From SHZI01 sp964384525 (GTDB lineage Bacteria; Pseudomonadota; Gammaproteobacteria; Steroidobacterales; GCA-2729495): DNA of 64,000 nucleotides. Location: assembly GCA_964384525.1 (NCBI GenBank), contig CAYLKO010000006.1, positions 1 to 64,000 on the forward strand, given 5' to 3'. Each line of letters opens with the position of its first letter. Within the stretch, counting starts at the first letter, position 1. Position numbers and translations under genes: made by a program. Of this stretch, positions 34,518-43,074 are shown piece by piece. The notes below the pieces were generated by a model. It was not told the DNA's origin, did no database searches, and saw nothing but the letters and a program-made list of their open reading frames with translations.

Positions 34518-35930
34518 TCAGAGGCTGTAATACAACTCGAACTCAAGCGGGTGGGTGGCCATGCGCACACGCGTGACTTCCGTCATCTTCAAGTTGATGT
34601 AGGCATCGATCAGATCGTCACTGAAGACATTGCCGGCCTTCAGGAAATTCCGGTCCTTGTCGAGTGCTTCCAGAGCCTGCTCCAGGGTGAAGCAGACCTT
34701 GGGGATCTTCGCGTCTTCTTCCGGCGCCAGGTCATACAGATCCTTGTCCATCGCCTCGCCGGGGTTCAGCTTGTTCTGAATGCCATCCAGTCCGGCCATC
34801 ATCATGGCCGCAAAGGCCAGATAGGGGTTGGCCGTGCTGTCCGGAAACCGGATTTCGATCCGGCGGCCCTTCGGGTTGGTGATGAATGGAATACGAATCG
34901 AGGCCGAACGGTTGCGTGCCGAGTAGGCCAGCATCACCGGCGCCTCGAAGTGCGGCACCAGGCGTCGATAGCTGTTCGTGCTGGGGTTGGCCAGCGCGTT
35001 GATGGCCCGGGCGTGCTTCAGGATGCCGCCGATGTAATACAGCGCGGTCTGGGACAGCCCGGCATACAGATCGCCCGCAAACAGGTTCTTGCCGCCCTTG
35101 GCCAGCGACTGGTGCACGTGCATGCCGCTGCCGTTGTCACCGACCAGCGGTTTGGGCATGAAGGTGGCCGTCTTGCCATAGGCGTGCGCCACATTCTGCA
35201 CAACGTATTTCAGTACCTGGACCTGATCGGCTTTTTCCGTGAGCCCGCCGAAGCGGACACCAATCTCGCACTGGCCGGCAGTCGCCACTTCGTGGTGATG
35301 GACTTCAACCGACAGGCCCATTTCCTCCAGCGTGAGGCACATCTGCGACCGGATATCCTGCAACGAGTCCACGGGGGGTACCGGAAAGTAGCCGCCCTTG
35401 ACCCCGGGCCGATGGCCCATGTTGTTGTTCTCGTAGACCTTTCGCGAGTTCCAGGCGCCCTCTTCCGAATCGATCTGGTAAAAGGAGCCACTGACGTCAG
35501 AGCCGTAGCGCACGTCGTCGAAGATGAAGAACTCGTTTTCCGGGCCGAAGAAGGCCTGATCGGCAATGCCCGTCGACAGCAGGTGCGCCTCGGCACGTTT
35601 TGCGGTCATGCGCGGGCAGCGCGCATAACCCTGCATCGTGGAGGGTTCGTAGACATCGCACCGCACGTTGATGGTGGAATCTTCCATGAACGGATCCAGC
35701 ATGACGGTGGATGCATCGGGCATCAGCACCATGTCGGACTCCTGGATGCCCTTCCAGCCGGCGATGGACGAGCCATCGAACATCCGGCCGTCTTCAAAGA
35801 AGGTTGCGTCGACGGTATGGGCGGGGATGGTGAGGTGCTGCTCCTTGCCGCGCGTGTCGGTAAAGCGCAGATCGACAAATTTTGCGTCTTTTTCCTTGAT
35901 CAGCTTCAGGGCTTCGGCAGACGTGGACAT
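34518..35930 (-). CDS. glnA: Glutamine synthetase type I
   Basis: 470-residue dodecameric enzyme making glutamine from glutamate, ammonia and ATP. The N-terminus SAEALKLIKEKDAKFVDLRFTD, the latch/ATP regions MFDGSSIAGWKGIQESDM and KPLVGDNGSGMHVHQSL, and the adenylylation loop DKDLYDLAPEE (target Tyr at about 398) identify the GlnA-type I-beta enzyme controlled by GlnE. ATG at 35930 follows AAGGAGA at optimal spacing; an upstream GTG-like start is not needed. Transcribed from a sigma-54 promoter 86 bp upstream and probably activated by NtrC. Confidence 0.97.
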   Translation of the reverse strand: MSTSAEALKLIKEKDAKFVDLRFTDTRGKEQHLTIPAHTVDATFFEDGRMFDGSSIAGWKGIQESDMVLMPDASTVMLDPFMEDSTINVRCDVYEPSTMQGYARCPRMTAKRAEAHLLSTGIADQAFFGPENEFFIFDDVRYGSDVSGSFYQIDSEEGAWNSRKVYENNNMGHRPGVKGGYFPVPPVDSLQDIRSQMCLTLEEMGLSVEVHHHEVATAGQCEIGVRFGGLTEKADQVQVLKYVVQNVAHAYGKTATFMPKPLVGDNGSGMHVHQSLAKGGKNLFAGDLYAGLSQTALYYIGGILKHARAINALANPSTNSYRRLVPHFEAPVMLAYSARNRSASIRIPFITNPKGRRIEIRFPDSTANPYLAFAAMMMAGLDGIQNKLNPGEAMDKDLYDLAPEEDAKIPKVCFTLEQALEALDKDRNFLKAGNVFSDDLIDAYINLKMTEVTRVRMATHPLEFELYYSL

Positions 35931-36015
35931 GTAGTCTCCTTGCTGGATCGGACGTGAGGGGGGCAACGCTGCACCGCTGACGATCTTGAACTGTCGTTGC
36001 GGCGCGCTATGCTAT

Positions 36016-36031
36016 TGCAAGTGGCGTGCCA
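36016..36031 (-). promoter_or_regulatory. Sigma-54 (RpoN) promoter of glnA
   Basis: On the minus strand the sequence reads TGGCACGCCACTTGCA, a perfect match to the -24/-12 consensus TGGCAC-N5-TTGCA. It lies 86 bp upstream of the glnA ATG, so transcription should start near 36004. Its partner activator NtrC is encoded in the same cluster. Confidence 0.9.
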
Positions 36032-36070
36032 AAAGCGAACAGGCCACAAGCTGTTGTTTCCTTTGAATCA

Positions 36071-36142
36071 GCACCATACTTCGACGTCGTTGTCGCACCA
36101 GTATAGTGCGGGGTCGATTCGAGATCTGCACCATCGGTGAGC
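36071..36142 (-). promoter_or_regulatory. NtrC enhancer sites upstream of the glnA sigma-54 promoter
   Basis: The interval 36095-36109 reads GCACCAGTATAGTGC, i.e. GCAC-N7-GTGC with exact NtrC spacing. Two weaker sites flank it: GCAC-N7-CGAC at 36071-36085 and GCAC-N7-GAGC at 36128-36142. They lie roughly 40-110 bp upstream of the sigma-54 element, the usual enhancer distance. Cooperative binding of NtrC dimers to the strong and weak sites is inferred. Confidence 0.7.
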
Positions 36143-36214
36143 AACAGCGCCCGCCTGCCCGCCCTGGAACGGAACGTTATACTGCCGCGCCTTTGCCTCA
36201 CGGAATCAGCCTGC

Positions 36215-37150
36215 TTGTCGCAACCAAATCGCCCCCGCACGTTTCAGGATCTCATCCTTGCATTGCAGCGTTATTGGGCGGACCAAGGCTGCGTGATCCT
36301 CCAGCCGTACGACATGCCGGTGGGTGCTGGCACCTTTCATTCCGCAACCTTTCTGCGGTCCATCGTGCCCGAGCCCTGGAGTGCGGCCTATGTGCAACCC
36401 AGCCGCCGCCCGACCTACGGGCGCTACGGGGAAAATCCCAACCGGTTGCAGCACTACTATCAGTTCCAGGTCGTCATCAAGCCGTCGCCGGTGGAAATTC
36501 AACAGCTCTATCTGGACTCGCTGCGCGCCCTGGATATCGACCCGCTGATCCATGACATCCGCTTCGTTGAAGACAACTGGGAATCCCCCACGCTGGGCGC
36601 CTGGGGATTGGGATGGGAAGTCTGGCTCAACGGCATGGAAGTCACCCAATTCACCTACTTTCAGCAGGTTGGCGGCCTCGATTGTCGGCCGGTGACCGGC
36701 GAAATCACCTACGGGCTGGAGCGTATCGCGATGTATCTGCAGGGTACCGCCAGTGTCTACGACCTGACCTGGACCGATGGCCCGCTGGGCAGGATCACCT
36801 ATGGAGATGTCTTCCACCAAAATGAGGTCGAGATGTCGCACTACAACTTCGAGGCCGCTGACGTGGGTGTGCTGGTGCCACGCTTTGAAGCGGCGGAACA
36901 AGGTTGTCACCGCCTGATCGAGGCCGGCCTGCCGCTGCCGGCCTACGAACAGGTGCTGGACGCCTCACACACTTTCAACCTGCTGGATGCCCGGCGGGCG
37001 ATTTCAGTGACCGAACGTCAGCGCTACATACTGCGCGTGCGTGAGATGGCGCGAGCCGTCGCGCAGGCCTACTACACCAGCCGCGAAGAATTGGGATTTC
37101 CACTGTTGGGGCGCACGAACGCCTCCACCACTGCCGCCCGGCAAGTCTGA
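36215..37150 (+). CDS. glyQ: Glycine-tRNA ligase alpha subunit
   Basis: Class II synthetase subunit forming the alpha2-beta2 glycyl-tRNA synthetase with GlyS. The family start TFQDLILALQRYWADQGC follows a TTG codon at 36215 (311 residues), which is preferred; GTG at 36137 would add 26 residues, CGGTG-rich and unsupported. Other signatures are MPVGAGTFHSATFLR, YVQPSRRPTYGRYGENPNR and EVTQFTYFQQVGG. glyS follows after 17 bp. The upstream 280 bp also contain the divergent glnA control region. Confidence 0.94.
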   Translation: MSQPNRPRTFQDLILALQRYWADQGCVILQPYDMPVGAGTFHSATFLRSIVPEPWSAAYVQPSRRPTYGRYGENPNRLQHYYQFQVVIKPSPVEIQQLYLDSLRALDIDPLIHDIRFVEDNWESPTLGAWGLGWEVWLNGMEVTQFTYFQQVGGLDCRPVTGEITYGLERIAMYLQGTASVYDLTWTDGPLGRITYGDVFHQNEVEMSHYNFEAADVGVLVPRFEAAEQGCHRLIEAGLPLPAYEQVLDASHTFNLLDARRAISVTERQRYILRVREMARAVAQAYYTSREELGFPLLGRTNASTTAARQV

Positions 37151-37167
37151 ATCAGGCATCGCCCGGC

Positions 37168-39282
37168 ATGACTGCAACTGAAGATTTTCTGGTTGAGATC
37201 GGCACCGAGGAGCTGCCACCGAAGGCGCTCGCCGAGCTGGAACAGTCCTTTGCAACTGCCATCGAGGACGGCGTGCGCCAGGCACAGCTTGGCTTTAGCG
37301 CATTGCATTCCTACGCCACTCCACGCCGGCTGGCGGTGTTGATACGTGGGCTGTGCTGCACGCAAGCCACGCAACGCGTCGAGAAGCGTGGTCCGCCGGT
37401 TGCCGTGGCCTTTGCCGCTGATGGCTCGCCCACGCGGGCCGCCGTGGCCTTCGCCGAAGGGTGTGGCGTGGCAGTTGCCGCGCTTGGTCGGGTGGAAACC
37501 GCCAAGGGCGCCTGGTTGTTTTATGCCGACGACGTTCCCGGCAGACCGGCCAGTGAATTGCTGCCGGCTATCGTACAGTCGGCTCTGGCCGGCCTGCCCA
37601 TTCCGCGGCGCATGCGCTGGGGAAGCGGCGACACGGAATTCGTGCGCCCCGTGCACTGGGTGGTGATGCTGCTCGGCGTACAGGTGCTGTCGTCCCCGAT
37701 CCCGGGACTGACGCCAGGTCGCAGCACCCGTGGACATCGCTTCCACGCGCCCGGGTGGCTGGTGATCGACCGGCCCGCCGACTATGCAGATCTGCTGGCG
37801 ACGCGTGGCAAAGTCCTCGCCGATCGCATCACGCGGCGGGAACGGGTTCGTGATCTTGCGCATGCCGCCGCCATGGCCGCCGGTGGCTCGGCTGTCTACA
37901 GCAATGCCTTGCTCGACGAGGTCACCGCGCTCGTCGAGTGGCCTGTGGCGATCACGGGTGCCTTCGATGCGGATTTTCTGCGCTTGCCCGAAGAAGTCGT
38001 CATCGCCACGCTGCAAGGGCATCAGCGATATTTCCCGGTGCGGGATGCCGATGGAAAACTCCTGCCGTGCTTCGTGACAACCGCGAACATCGAGAGTCTG
38101 GACCCGGATCAGATCCGTCAGGGAAACGAGCGCGTGGTGCTGCCGCGCCTGGCCGATGCGGCCTTCTTCTGGGATCAGGACCGCAAGCAGTCCTTGGCGG
38201 CGCGCGTTGGGCACCTGGAGCAGGTGGTGTTCCAGAAAGGGCTGGGCAGTCTGCAGGACCGTGCGCGGCGTGTGGCGAAGCTCAGTGCCGGTATCGCCCG
38301 GCAACTGGGCATCGATGTCGTCACCGTGGAACGGGCCGCACTGCTCGGCAAGACTGATCTCCTGACGGCGATGGTCGGCGAATTTCCGGAGCTGCAGGGC
38401 CGGATGGGCTACCACTACGCCATCCATGACGGGGAATCGGTTGCCGTGGCAACGGCGATCGAGGAGCAGTACCTGCCACGGCATGCAGGAGACCGATTGG
38501 CGGCGACGCCGGCCGGCCGGGTGCTGGCGATCGCCGATCGGGCCGATTCGCTGGCCGGCGGGTTTGCCTTGGGCAAACGGCCCACCGGAAACAGGGATCC
38601 CTTCGGACTGCGCCGCGCGGCGCTGGGCTTGCTGCGCATTCTGATTGAAGACAACATCGACCTGGATTTGCCGGCGCTGCTCGAAGCAGCGATCTCGGTG
38701 CAGCCACCGGCGGTGAAAGACCCGGTTCAGCTCGCCGGTGAGCTGCACGAATTCATTCTCGATCGCGCACGATCCTGGTATGTCGACGGACTGGCGCCGG
38801 ATCTGCCCGCCGGGAGCATTGCGCCGGAAATGTTCGAGGCCGTGCGCCTGCACAAACCGGCTTCACCTGCCGATTTCCACCAGCGGCTGCTGGGTGTGCG
38901 CTCCTTTCAGGCCTTGCCGGAAGCTGCCAGCCTGGCAGCTGCAAACAAGCGGATCGCCAACATCCTGCGTGCCGACGGGGCTGCCGCCAGCAGTGCTGAG
39001 GTCGATCCCGCGTTGTTTGACGCTCCAGAGGAGCGGGCACTGCATCAGGCCATCGACAGCCTGCAGAGCAGCCACCATGAAAACCTCCGGAGCCGCGACT
39101 ACCGCACCGCGTTACAGGGTCTGGCCACACTCAAGGCACCGGTTGATGCTTTCTTCGATGCGGTACTCGTGATGGCCGACGATCCGGCCATCCGCCGCAA
39201 CCGGCTTGCACAACTCCAGCGTCTGCGGGCCTTGTTTCTCGATGTGGCCGATCTGTCGTGTCTGACCACACCCGGCAACTGA
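37168..39282 (+). CDS. glyS: Glycine-tRNA ligase beta subunit
   Basis: 704-residue large subunit that binds tRNA-Gly and supports aminoacylation. The N-terminus DFLVEIGTEELPPKALAEL is diagnostic, followed by GHRFHAPG, the HD-like core VERAALLGKTDLLTAMVGEFPELQGRMG (HD residues partly changed to KTD) and the C-terminal DALR-type anticodon-binding domain (VMADDPAIRRNRLAQLQRL). Usual length for the family. gmhB begins 18 bp after the stop. Confidence 0.96.
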   Translation: MTATEDFLVEIGTEELPPKALAELEQSFATAIEDGVRQAQLGFSALHSYATPRRLAVLIRGLCCTQATQRVEKRGPPVAVAFAADGSPTRAAVAFAEGCGVAVAALGRVETAKGAWLFYADDVPGRPASELLPAIVQSALAGLPIPRRMRWGSGDTEFVRPVHWVVMLLGVQVLSSPIPGLTPGRSTRGHRFHAPGWLVIDRPADYADLLATRGKVLADRITRRERVRDLAHAAAMAAGGSAVYSNALLDEVTALVEWPVAITGAFDADFLRLPEEVVIATLQGHQRYFPVRDADGKLLPCFVTTANIESLDPDQIRQGNERVVLPRLADAAFFWDQDRKQSLAARVGHLEQVVFQKGLGSLQDRARRVAKLSAGIARQLGIDVVTVERAALLGKTDLLTAMVGEFPELQGRMGYHYAIHDGESVAVATAIEEQYLPRHAGDRLAATPAGRVLAIADRADSLAGGFALGKRPTGNRDPFGLRRAALGLLRILIEDNIDLDLPALLEAAISVQPPAVKDPVQLAGELHEFILDRARSWYVDGLAPDLPAGSIAPEMFEAVRLHKPASPADFHQRLLGVRSFQALPEAASLAAANKRIANILRADGAAASSAEVDPALFDAPEERALHQAIDSLQSSHHENLRSRDYRTALQGLATLKAPVDAFFDAVLVMADDPAIRRNRLAQLQRLRALFLDVADLSCLTTPGN

Positions 39283-39300
39283 GACCGACACCGGAAATTC

Positions 39301-39879
39301 ATGCCCGGCGATCCTCACACGTCACTCGTTGTGCTCGATCGCGATGGCGTGATCAATCGCGAGTCCGCAAACTACATTCGCCAGCCTGATGAGTGGCTGC
39401 CACTGCCTGGCAGCTTGCAGGCGATCGCGGAACTCACCCGGGCCGGTTTCACCGTGGTCGTGGCCACCAACCAGTCCGGGGTTGGACGTGGGCTTTACAG
39501 CGCAGAGGTACTGACCGCGATCCACGCCCGCATGACCGCTGCCGTGGAAGCAGCTGGTGGCCGCATTGCAGGCATATTTTTCTGTCCTCACCAACCCTCG
39601 GATGGCTGCGATTGCCGCAAACCGTTGCCTGGTCTCATGCGCCAGATCGAGACCCGATTCGGGACATCACTGCGGAATCGACCCGCGATCGGCGACTCAC
39701 TTCGCGACCTGCAGGCGGCATGGCGGGTATCGGCGCGGGCCATGCTGGTACAGACGGGCAACGGGTTGAAGACGATGCGTGAGCTGCAGAGCCCGGGAGC
39801 TGACCATCAGGGTGTTGAAGTATTTGCCGATCTGGCCGCGGTGGCCAGACAGCTGATTGCCGAGCAGAAAACATGCTGA
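39301..39879 (+). CDS. gmhB: D-glycero-beta-D-manno-heptose-1,7-bisphosphate 7-phosphatase
   Basis: 192-residue HAD phosphatase in ADP-heptose synthesis for lipopolysaccharide. Motif I is VVLDRDGVIN (nucleophile and acid/base Asp), motif II ATNQSGVGRG, then the zinc-binding loop with FFCPHQPSDGCDCRKP (His and three Cys ligands) and motif III/IV AIGDSLRDLQAA. The stop overlaps the next gene by 7 bp. The pairing with glyQS and plsC is the common gammaproteobacterial order. Confidence 0.94.
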   Translation: MPGDPHTSLVVLDRDGVINRESANYIRQPDEWLPLPGSLQAIAELTRAGFTVVVATNQSGVGRGLYSAEVLTAIHARMTAAVEAAGGRIAGIFFCPHQPSDGCDCRKPLPGLMRQIETRFGTSLRNRPAIGDSLRDLQAAWRVSARAMLVQTGNGLKTMRELQSPGADHQGVEVFADLAAVARQLIAEQKTC

Positions 39880-40592
39880 TCCGGTCCGTGATATTCACGA
39901 TCCTGTTGTTCGTCAGCGTACTGCCCTGGAGCGTGGTCGTCGTCATGGGGCGGCTGATCAGCTACCCCACCGCCTACGCACTGGTGATCGTCTGGATTCG
40001 GGCAATATTCTGGTTGCTCGACAAATTGTGTCGGCTGACCTTCCGCGTGGAAGGTGCCGAGAATGTGCCGGCACAAAATGGCGTGGCGCTGCTCAAGCAC
40101 TCGTCGGCCTGCGAGACGTTGGCGCAGTATTTCCTGTTCCCGCGCCAGTGCTGGGTGATCAAGCGGGAGTTGCTGTGGGCTCCATTTCTTGGTTGGGCGA
40201 TTGCCGCGGTTCGGCCCATCGCCATCAATCGAAGCGCCGGTCACCAGGCCGTTTCGCAGGTGCTCCAAAAAGGCAAAGCCCGTCTGGAGGAAGGACACTG
40301 GGTCATCATATTTCCGGAGGGCACACGCATGCCTCCCGGCCAGACGCGGCGCTACGGCATGAGCGGTACTTTGCTGGCGCAGGCTGCGGGGCGCCTGCTG
40401 GTGCCCGTCGCCCACGATGCGGGCGACTTCTGGCCGCGACGTGGCTGGCGCAAACGCCCTGGCATCATCACTTTCCGGATCGGCAAGCCGATCGACCCGG
40501 CGGGCCGGGATGCCCGCGTCGTCAATGACGAAATCCAGGCCTGGGTGGAATCACAGGTGGCGGAGCTGCGCTCCCACCATAGTCATCACTGA
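39873..40592 (+). CDS. plsC: 1-acyl-sn-glycerol-3-phosphate acyltransferase
   Basis: 239-residue membrane-bound acyltransferase transferring a second acyl chain to lysophosphatidate. An N-terminal hydrophobic segment (SVIFTILLFVSVLPWSVVVV) precedes the catalytic motif KHSSACET, an Hx4E variant of Hx4D common in this subgroup; motif II is AIAAVRPIAINRSAG and motif III FPEGTRMPPG. It overlaps gmhB by 7 bp and ends 25 bp from the convergent gyrB. Confidence 0.9.
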   Translation: MLIRSVIFTILLFVSVLPWSVVVVMGRLISYPTAYALVIVWIRAIFWLLDKLCRLTFRVEGAENVPAQNGVALLKHSSACETLAQYFLFPRQCWVIKRELLWAPFLGWAIAAVRPIAINRSAGHQAVSQVLQKGKARLEEGHWVIIFPEGTRMPPGQTRRYGMSGTLLAQAAGRLLVPVAHDAGDFWPRRGWRKRPGIITFRIGKPIDPAGRDARVVNDEIQAWVESQVAELRSHHSHH

Positions 40593-40617
40593 CAGCGGGT
40601 GGCTGGCATCTTCGTCG

Positions 40618-43047
40618 CTAGATGTCGATGTTCGCGGCAGCCAGCGCATTGCGCTCGATGAACTCCCGGCGCGGCTCCACTTGATCACCCATCAGCGTGG
40701 TAAAAATCTCATCGGCAGCAACGGCGTCTTCAATACGCACCTGCATCAGGCGGCGGGTTTCCGGATTCACGGTGGTTTCCCACAACTGTTCAGGGTTCAT
40801 TTCACCGAGACCTTTGTAGCGCTGGATGGTCTGGCCACGACGTGCTTCCGACAGCAGCCACTCCATGCCCTCGGCAAAGCTGGTGATATCGCGGCGTTGC
40901 TCGCCGCGAGTGATCCGGGCATCCATGCCAACCAGTCCCTGCAGGCTGGCGCCAAACTCGGCAATCTTCCGGTATTCAGCTGAATCGAAGAAACGCAGCG
41001 ACAGCTCGCTGCGCTCTTCAACGCCATGGCGCGTCCGGAAAAGTGCAAAGCCCTGGATGGTGCCACTCTCTGCATTGGTATCAACTTCAATGCGGTAGGT
41101 GGCACGATCACCGTTTGTCGTGGCCGCCAGGGATTCCTGCAGGCTTGCGGCCCAGTCCGTCAGCCATGCCCGGTCTGCGGCCCGGGCCGGGGTCACCGGC
41201 GGCTGGAACAGCAGGCGCTCGAGAACACGAATGTCATATCGTCTGGCGAGGCGGTCGTTCAGCGCCTTCACGATGACATATTGTTCGGCAAGACTGCGCA
41301 ATGCATCGCCCTGGATGGTGCCGACGGTCGAGCCACCGGGATGAAGTTCCGCATTATCGAGTGCGGAACGCAGCAGCAACGCATTCAGTTCAACATCGTC
41401 CTTGACGTATATTTCCTGCTTGCCACGCTTGACCTTGTACAGCGGCGGCTGGGCAATGTAGATGTGGCCGCGCTCAACGAGGGCCGGCATCTGCCGGTAG
41501 AAGAAGGTCAACAACAACGTCCGGATGTGCGAGCCGTCGACGTCGGCGTCCGTCATGATGATGATGCGGTGATAGCGCAGCTTGTCCGGATCAAAATCCT
41601 CGCGTCCTATGCCGCAGCCGAGTGCCGTAATCAGCGTGCCGACCTCGGCGGAACCGAGCATCTTGTCGAAGCGCGCCTTTTCGACATTGAGGATCTTGCC
41701 CTTCAGAGGCAGGACGGCCTGCGTGCGCCGGTCCCGGCCTTGCTTTGCCGAACCGCCTGCGGAGTCGCCCTCGACCAGAAAAAGCTCGGAAAGGGCCGGA
41801 TCTTTCTCCTGACAGTCGGCAAGCTTGCCGGGTAGCCCGGCAATATCCAGCGCGCCCTTGCGCCGGGTCATTTCGCGGGCCTTGCGGGCGGCCTCGCGGG
41901 CGCGCGCTGCATCGATCAGTTTGGCGGTAATGATCTTGGCTTCTGCCGGATGCTCCAGCAGAAATGCTTCCAGGAACTCATTGACCACCGTTTCAACCAC
42001 GCCCTTGACCTCGGATGAAACCAGCTTGTCTTTGGTTTGCGACGAAAACTTCGGATCGGGCAATTTGACAGACAGTACGGCAGTGAGTCCCTCGCGGGCG
42101 TCATCGCCGGTCGTGGCAACCTTCTCCTTGCGGGAGCTCAATTCCTTCTCGATGTAGGTATTGAGGGTGCGGGTCAGTCCAGCACGGAATCCCGAGAGAT
42201 GGCTGCCGCCATCCTTCTGCGGAATGTTGTTGGTGTAGCAGAACATGTTTTCCTGGTAGCCATCGTTCCACTGCAGCGCGCACTCGACGATCATCAGATC
42301 AATGGTGCGGGAGAAGTGGATCACCGAGCTGTGAATCGGCGTCTTGTTGCGATTCAGGTGTTGGACGAAGGCTCGAATGCCCCCTTCAAACTCGAAAACA
42401 TCCTCTTGCCCGTCTCGCTCGTCCACCAGGTGGATACGAACACCTTGATTCAGAAAGGACAGCTCGCGCAGGCGCTTGGCGAGCGCGTCGTAATTGAAGT
42501 GAATATTGGTAAACGTGGCGGCACTGGGGCGAAAGGTGATGACCGTACCGCGACGTTTGGTCTCGCCACCGATGACTGCGAGCGGTGCTTCGGGCTCGCC
42601 ATGGCGATAGCGTTGCGTATGAATCTTGCCATCACGGTAGATCGTGAGATCCAGGACTTCCGACAGTGCATTCACCACGGACACGCCCACGCCATGCAAG
42701 CCGCCGGATACCTTGTAGGAACTGCTGTCGAACTTTCCGCCGGCATGCAGCACGGTCATGATGACCTCGGCTGCCGACTTGCCCTCTTCGGGGTGCATAT
42801 CAACGGGAATGCCACGGCCATCGTCCGCGACGGTGACTGACTCGTTGGCGTGAATGGTGACGGTGACGTGGGTGCAGTAGCCGGCCAGCGCCTCGTCGAT
42901 GGAGTTATCGACGACCTCAAAGACCATGTGGTGCAAGCCGGTGCCGTCATCGGTATCACCGATGTACATTCCAGGGCGCTTGCGGACCGCGTCGAGACCT
43001 TTTAAGACCTTGATATTACTGGAATCGTAGCGCTCTGAATCAACCAT
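40618..43047 (-). CDS. gyrB: DNA gyrase subunit B
   Basis: 809-residue ATPase subunit of DNA gyrase. GHKL ATPase motifs are VVDNSIDEALAG, DDGRGIPVDMHPEEG and GGLHGVGVSVVNALS; the Toprim domain has VEGDSAGGSAKQGRDR and DADVDGSHIRTLLLTFF. A long insert typical of gammaproteobacterial GyrB lies in the C-terminal part before QRYKGLGEMNPEQLWETT. ATG at 43047. It follows recF on the minus strand in the classical dnaA-dnaN-recF-gyrB order. Confidence 0.97.
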   Translation of the reverse strand: MVDSERYDSSNIKVLKGLDAVRKRPGMYIGDTDDGTGLHHMVFEVVDNSIDEALAGYCTHVTVTIHANESVTVADDGRGIPVDMHPEEGKSAAEVIMTVLHAGGKFDSSSYKVSGGLHGVGVSVVNALSEVLDLTIYRDGKIHTQRYRHGEPEAPLAVIGGETKRRGTVITFRPSAATFTNIHFNYDALAKRLRELSFLNQGVRIHLVDERDGQEDVFEFEGGIRAFVQHLNRNKTPIHSSVIHFSRTIDLMIVECALQWNDGYQENMFCYTNNIPQKDGGSHLSGFRAGLTRTLNTYIEKELSSRKEKVATTGDDAREGLTAVLSVKLPDPKFSSQTKDKLVSSEVKGVVETVVNEFLEAFLLEHPAEAKIITAKLIDAARAREAARKAREMTRRKGALDIAGLPGKLADCQEKDPALSELFLVEGDSAGGSAKQGRDRRTQAVLPLKGKILNVEKARFDKMLGSAEVGTLITALGCGIGREDFDPDKLRYHRIIIMTDADVDGSHIRTLLLTFFYRQMPALVERGHIYIAQPPLYKVKRGKQEIYVKDDVELNALLLRSALDNAELHPGGSTVGTIQGDALRSLAEQYVIVKALNDRLARRYDIRVLERLLFQPPVTPARAADRAWLTDWAASLQESLAATTNGDRATYRIEVDTNAESGTIQGFALFRTRHGVEERSELSLRFFDSAEYRKIAEFGASLQGLVGMDARITRGEQRRDITSFAEGMEWLLSEARRGQTIQRYKGLGEMNPEQLWETTVNPETRRLMQVRIEDAVAADEIFTTLMGDQVEPRREFIERNALAAANIDI

Positions 43048-43074
43048 GAAAGGCCTCTTTGGATTAGCCGGGCA

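Noticed and set aside
36137..36214. A 26-residue N-terminal extension of GlyQ from GTG 36137
   Set aside because: No similarity to GlyQ in that stretch and a TTG start at 36215 aligns with the family; it remains a possible alternative only.
40081..40110. PlsC appears to have lost the catalytic Asp of Hx4D (Glu instead)
   Set aside because: The Hx4E form in KHSSACET occurs across this PlsC subgroup, so it is not a sign of inactivation.
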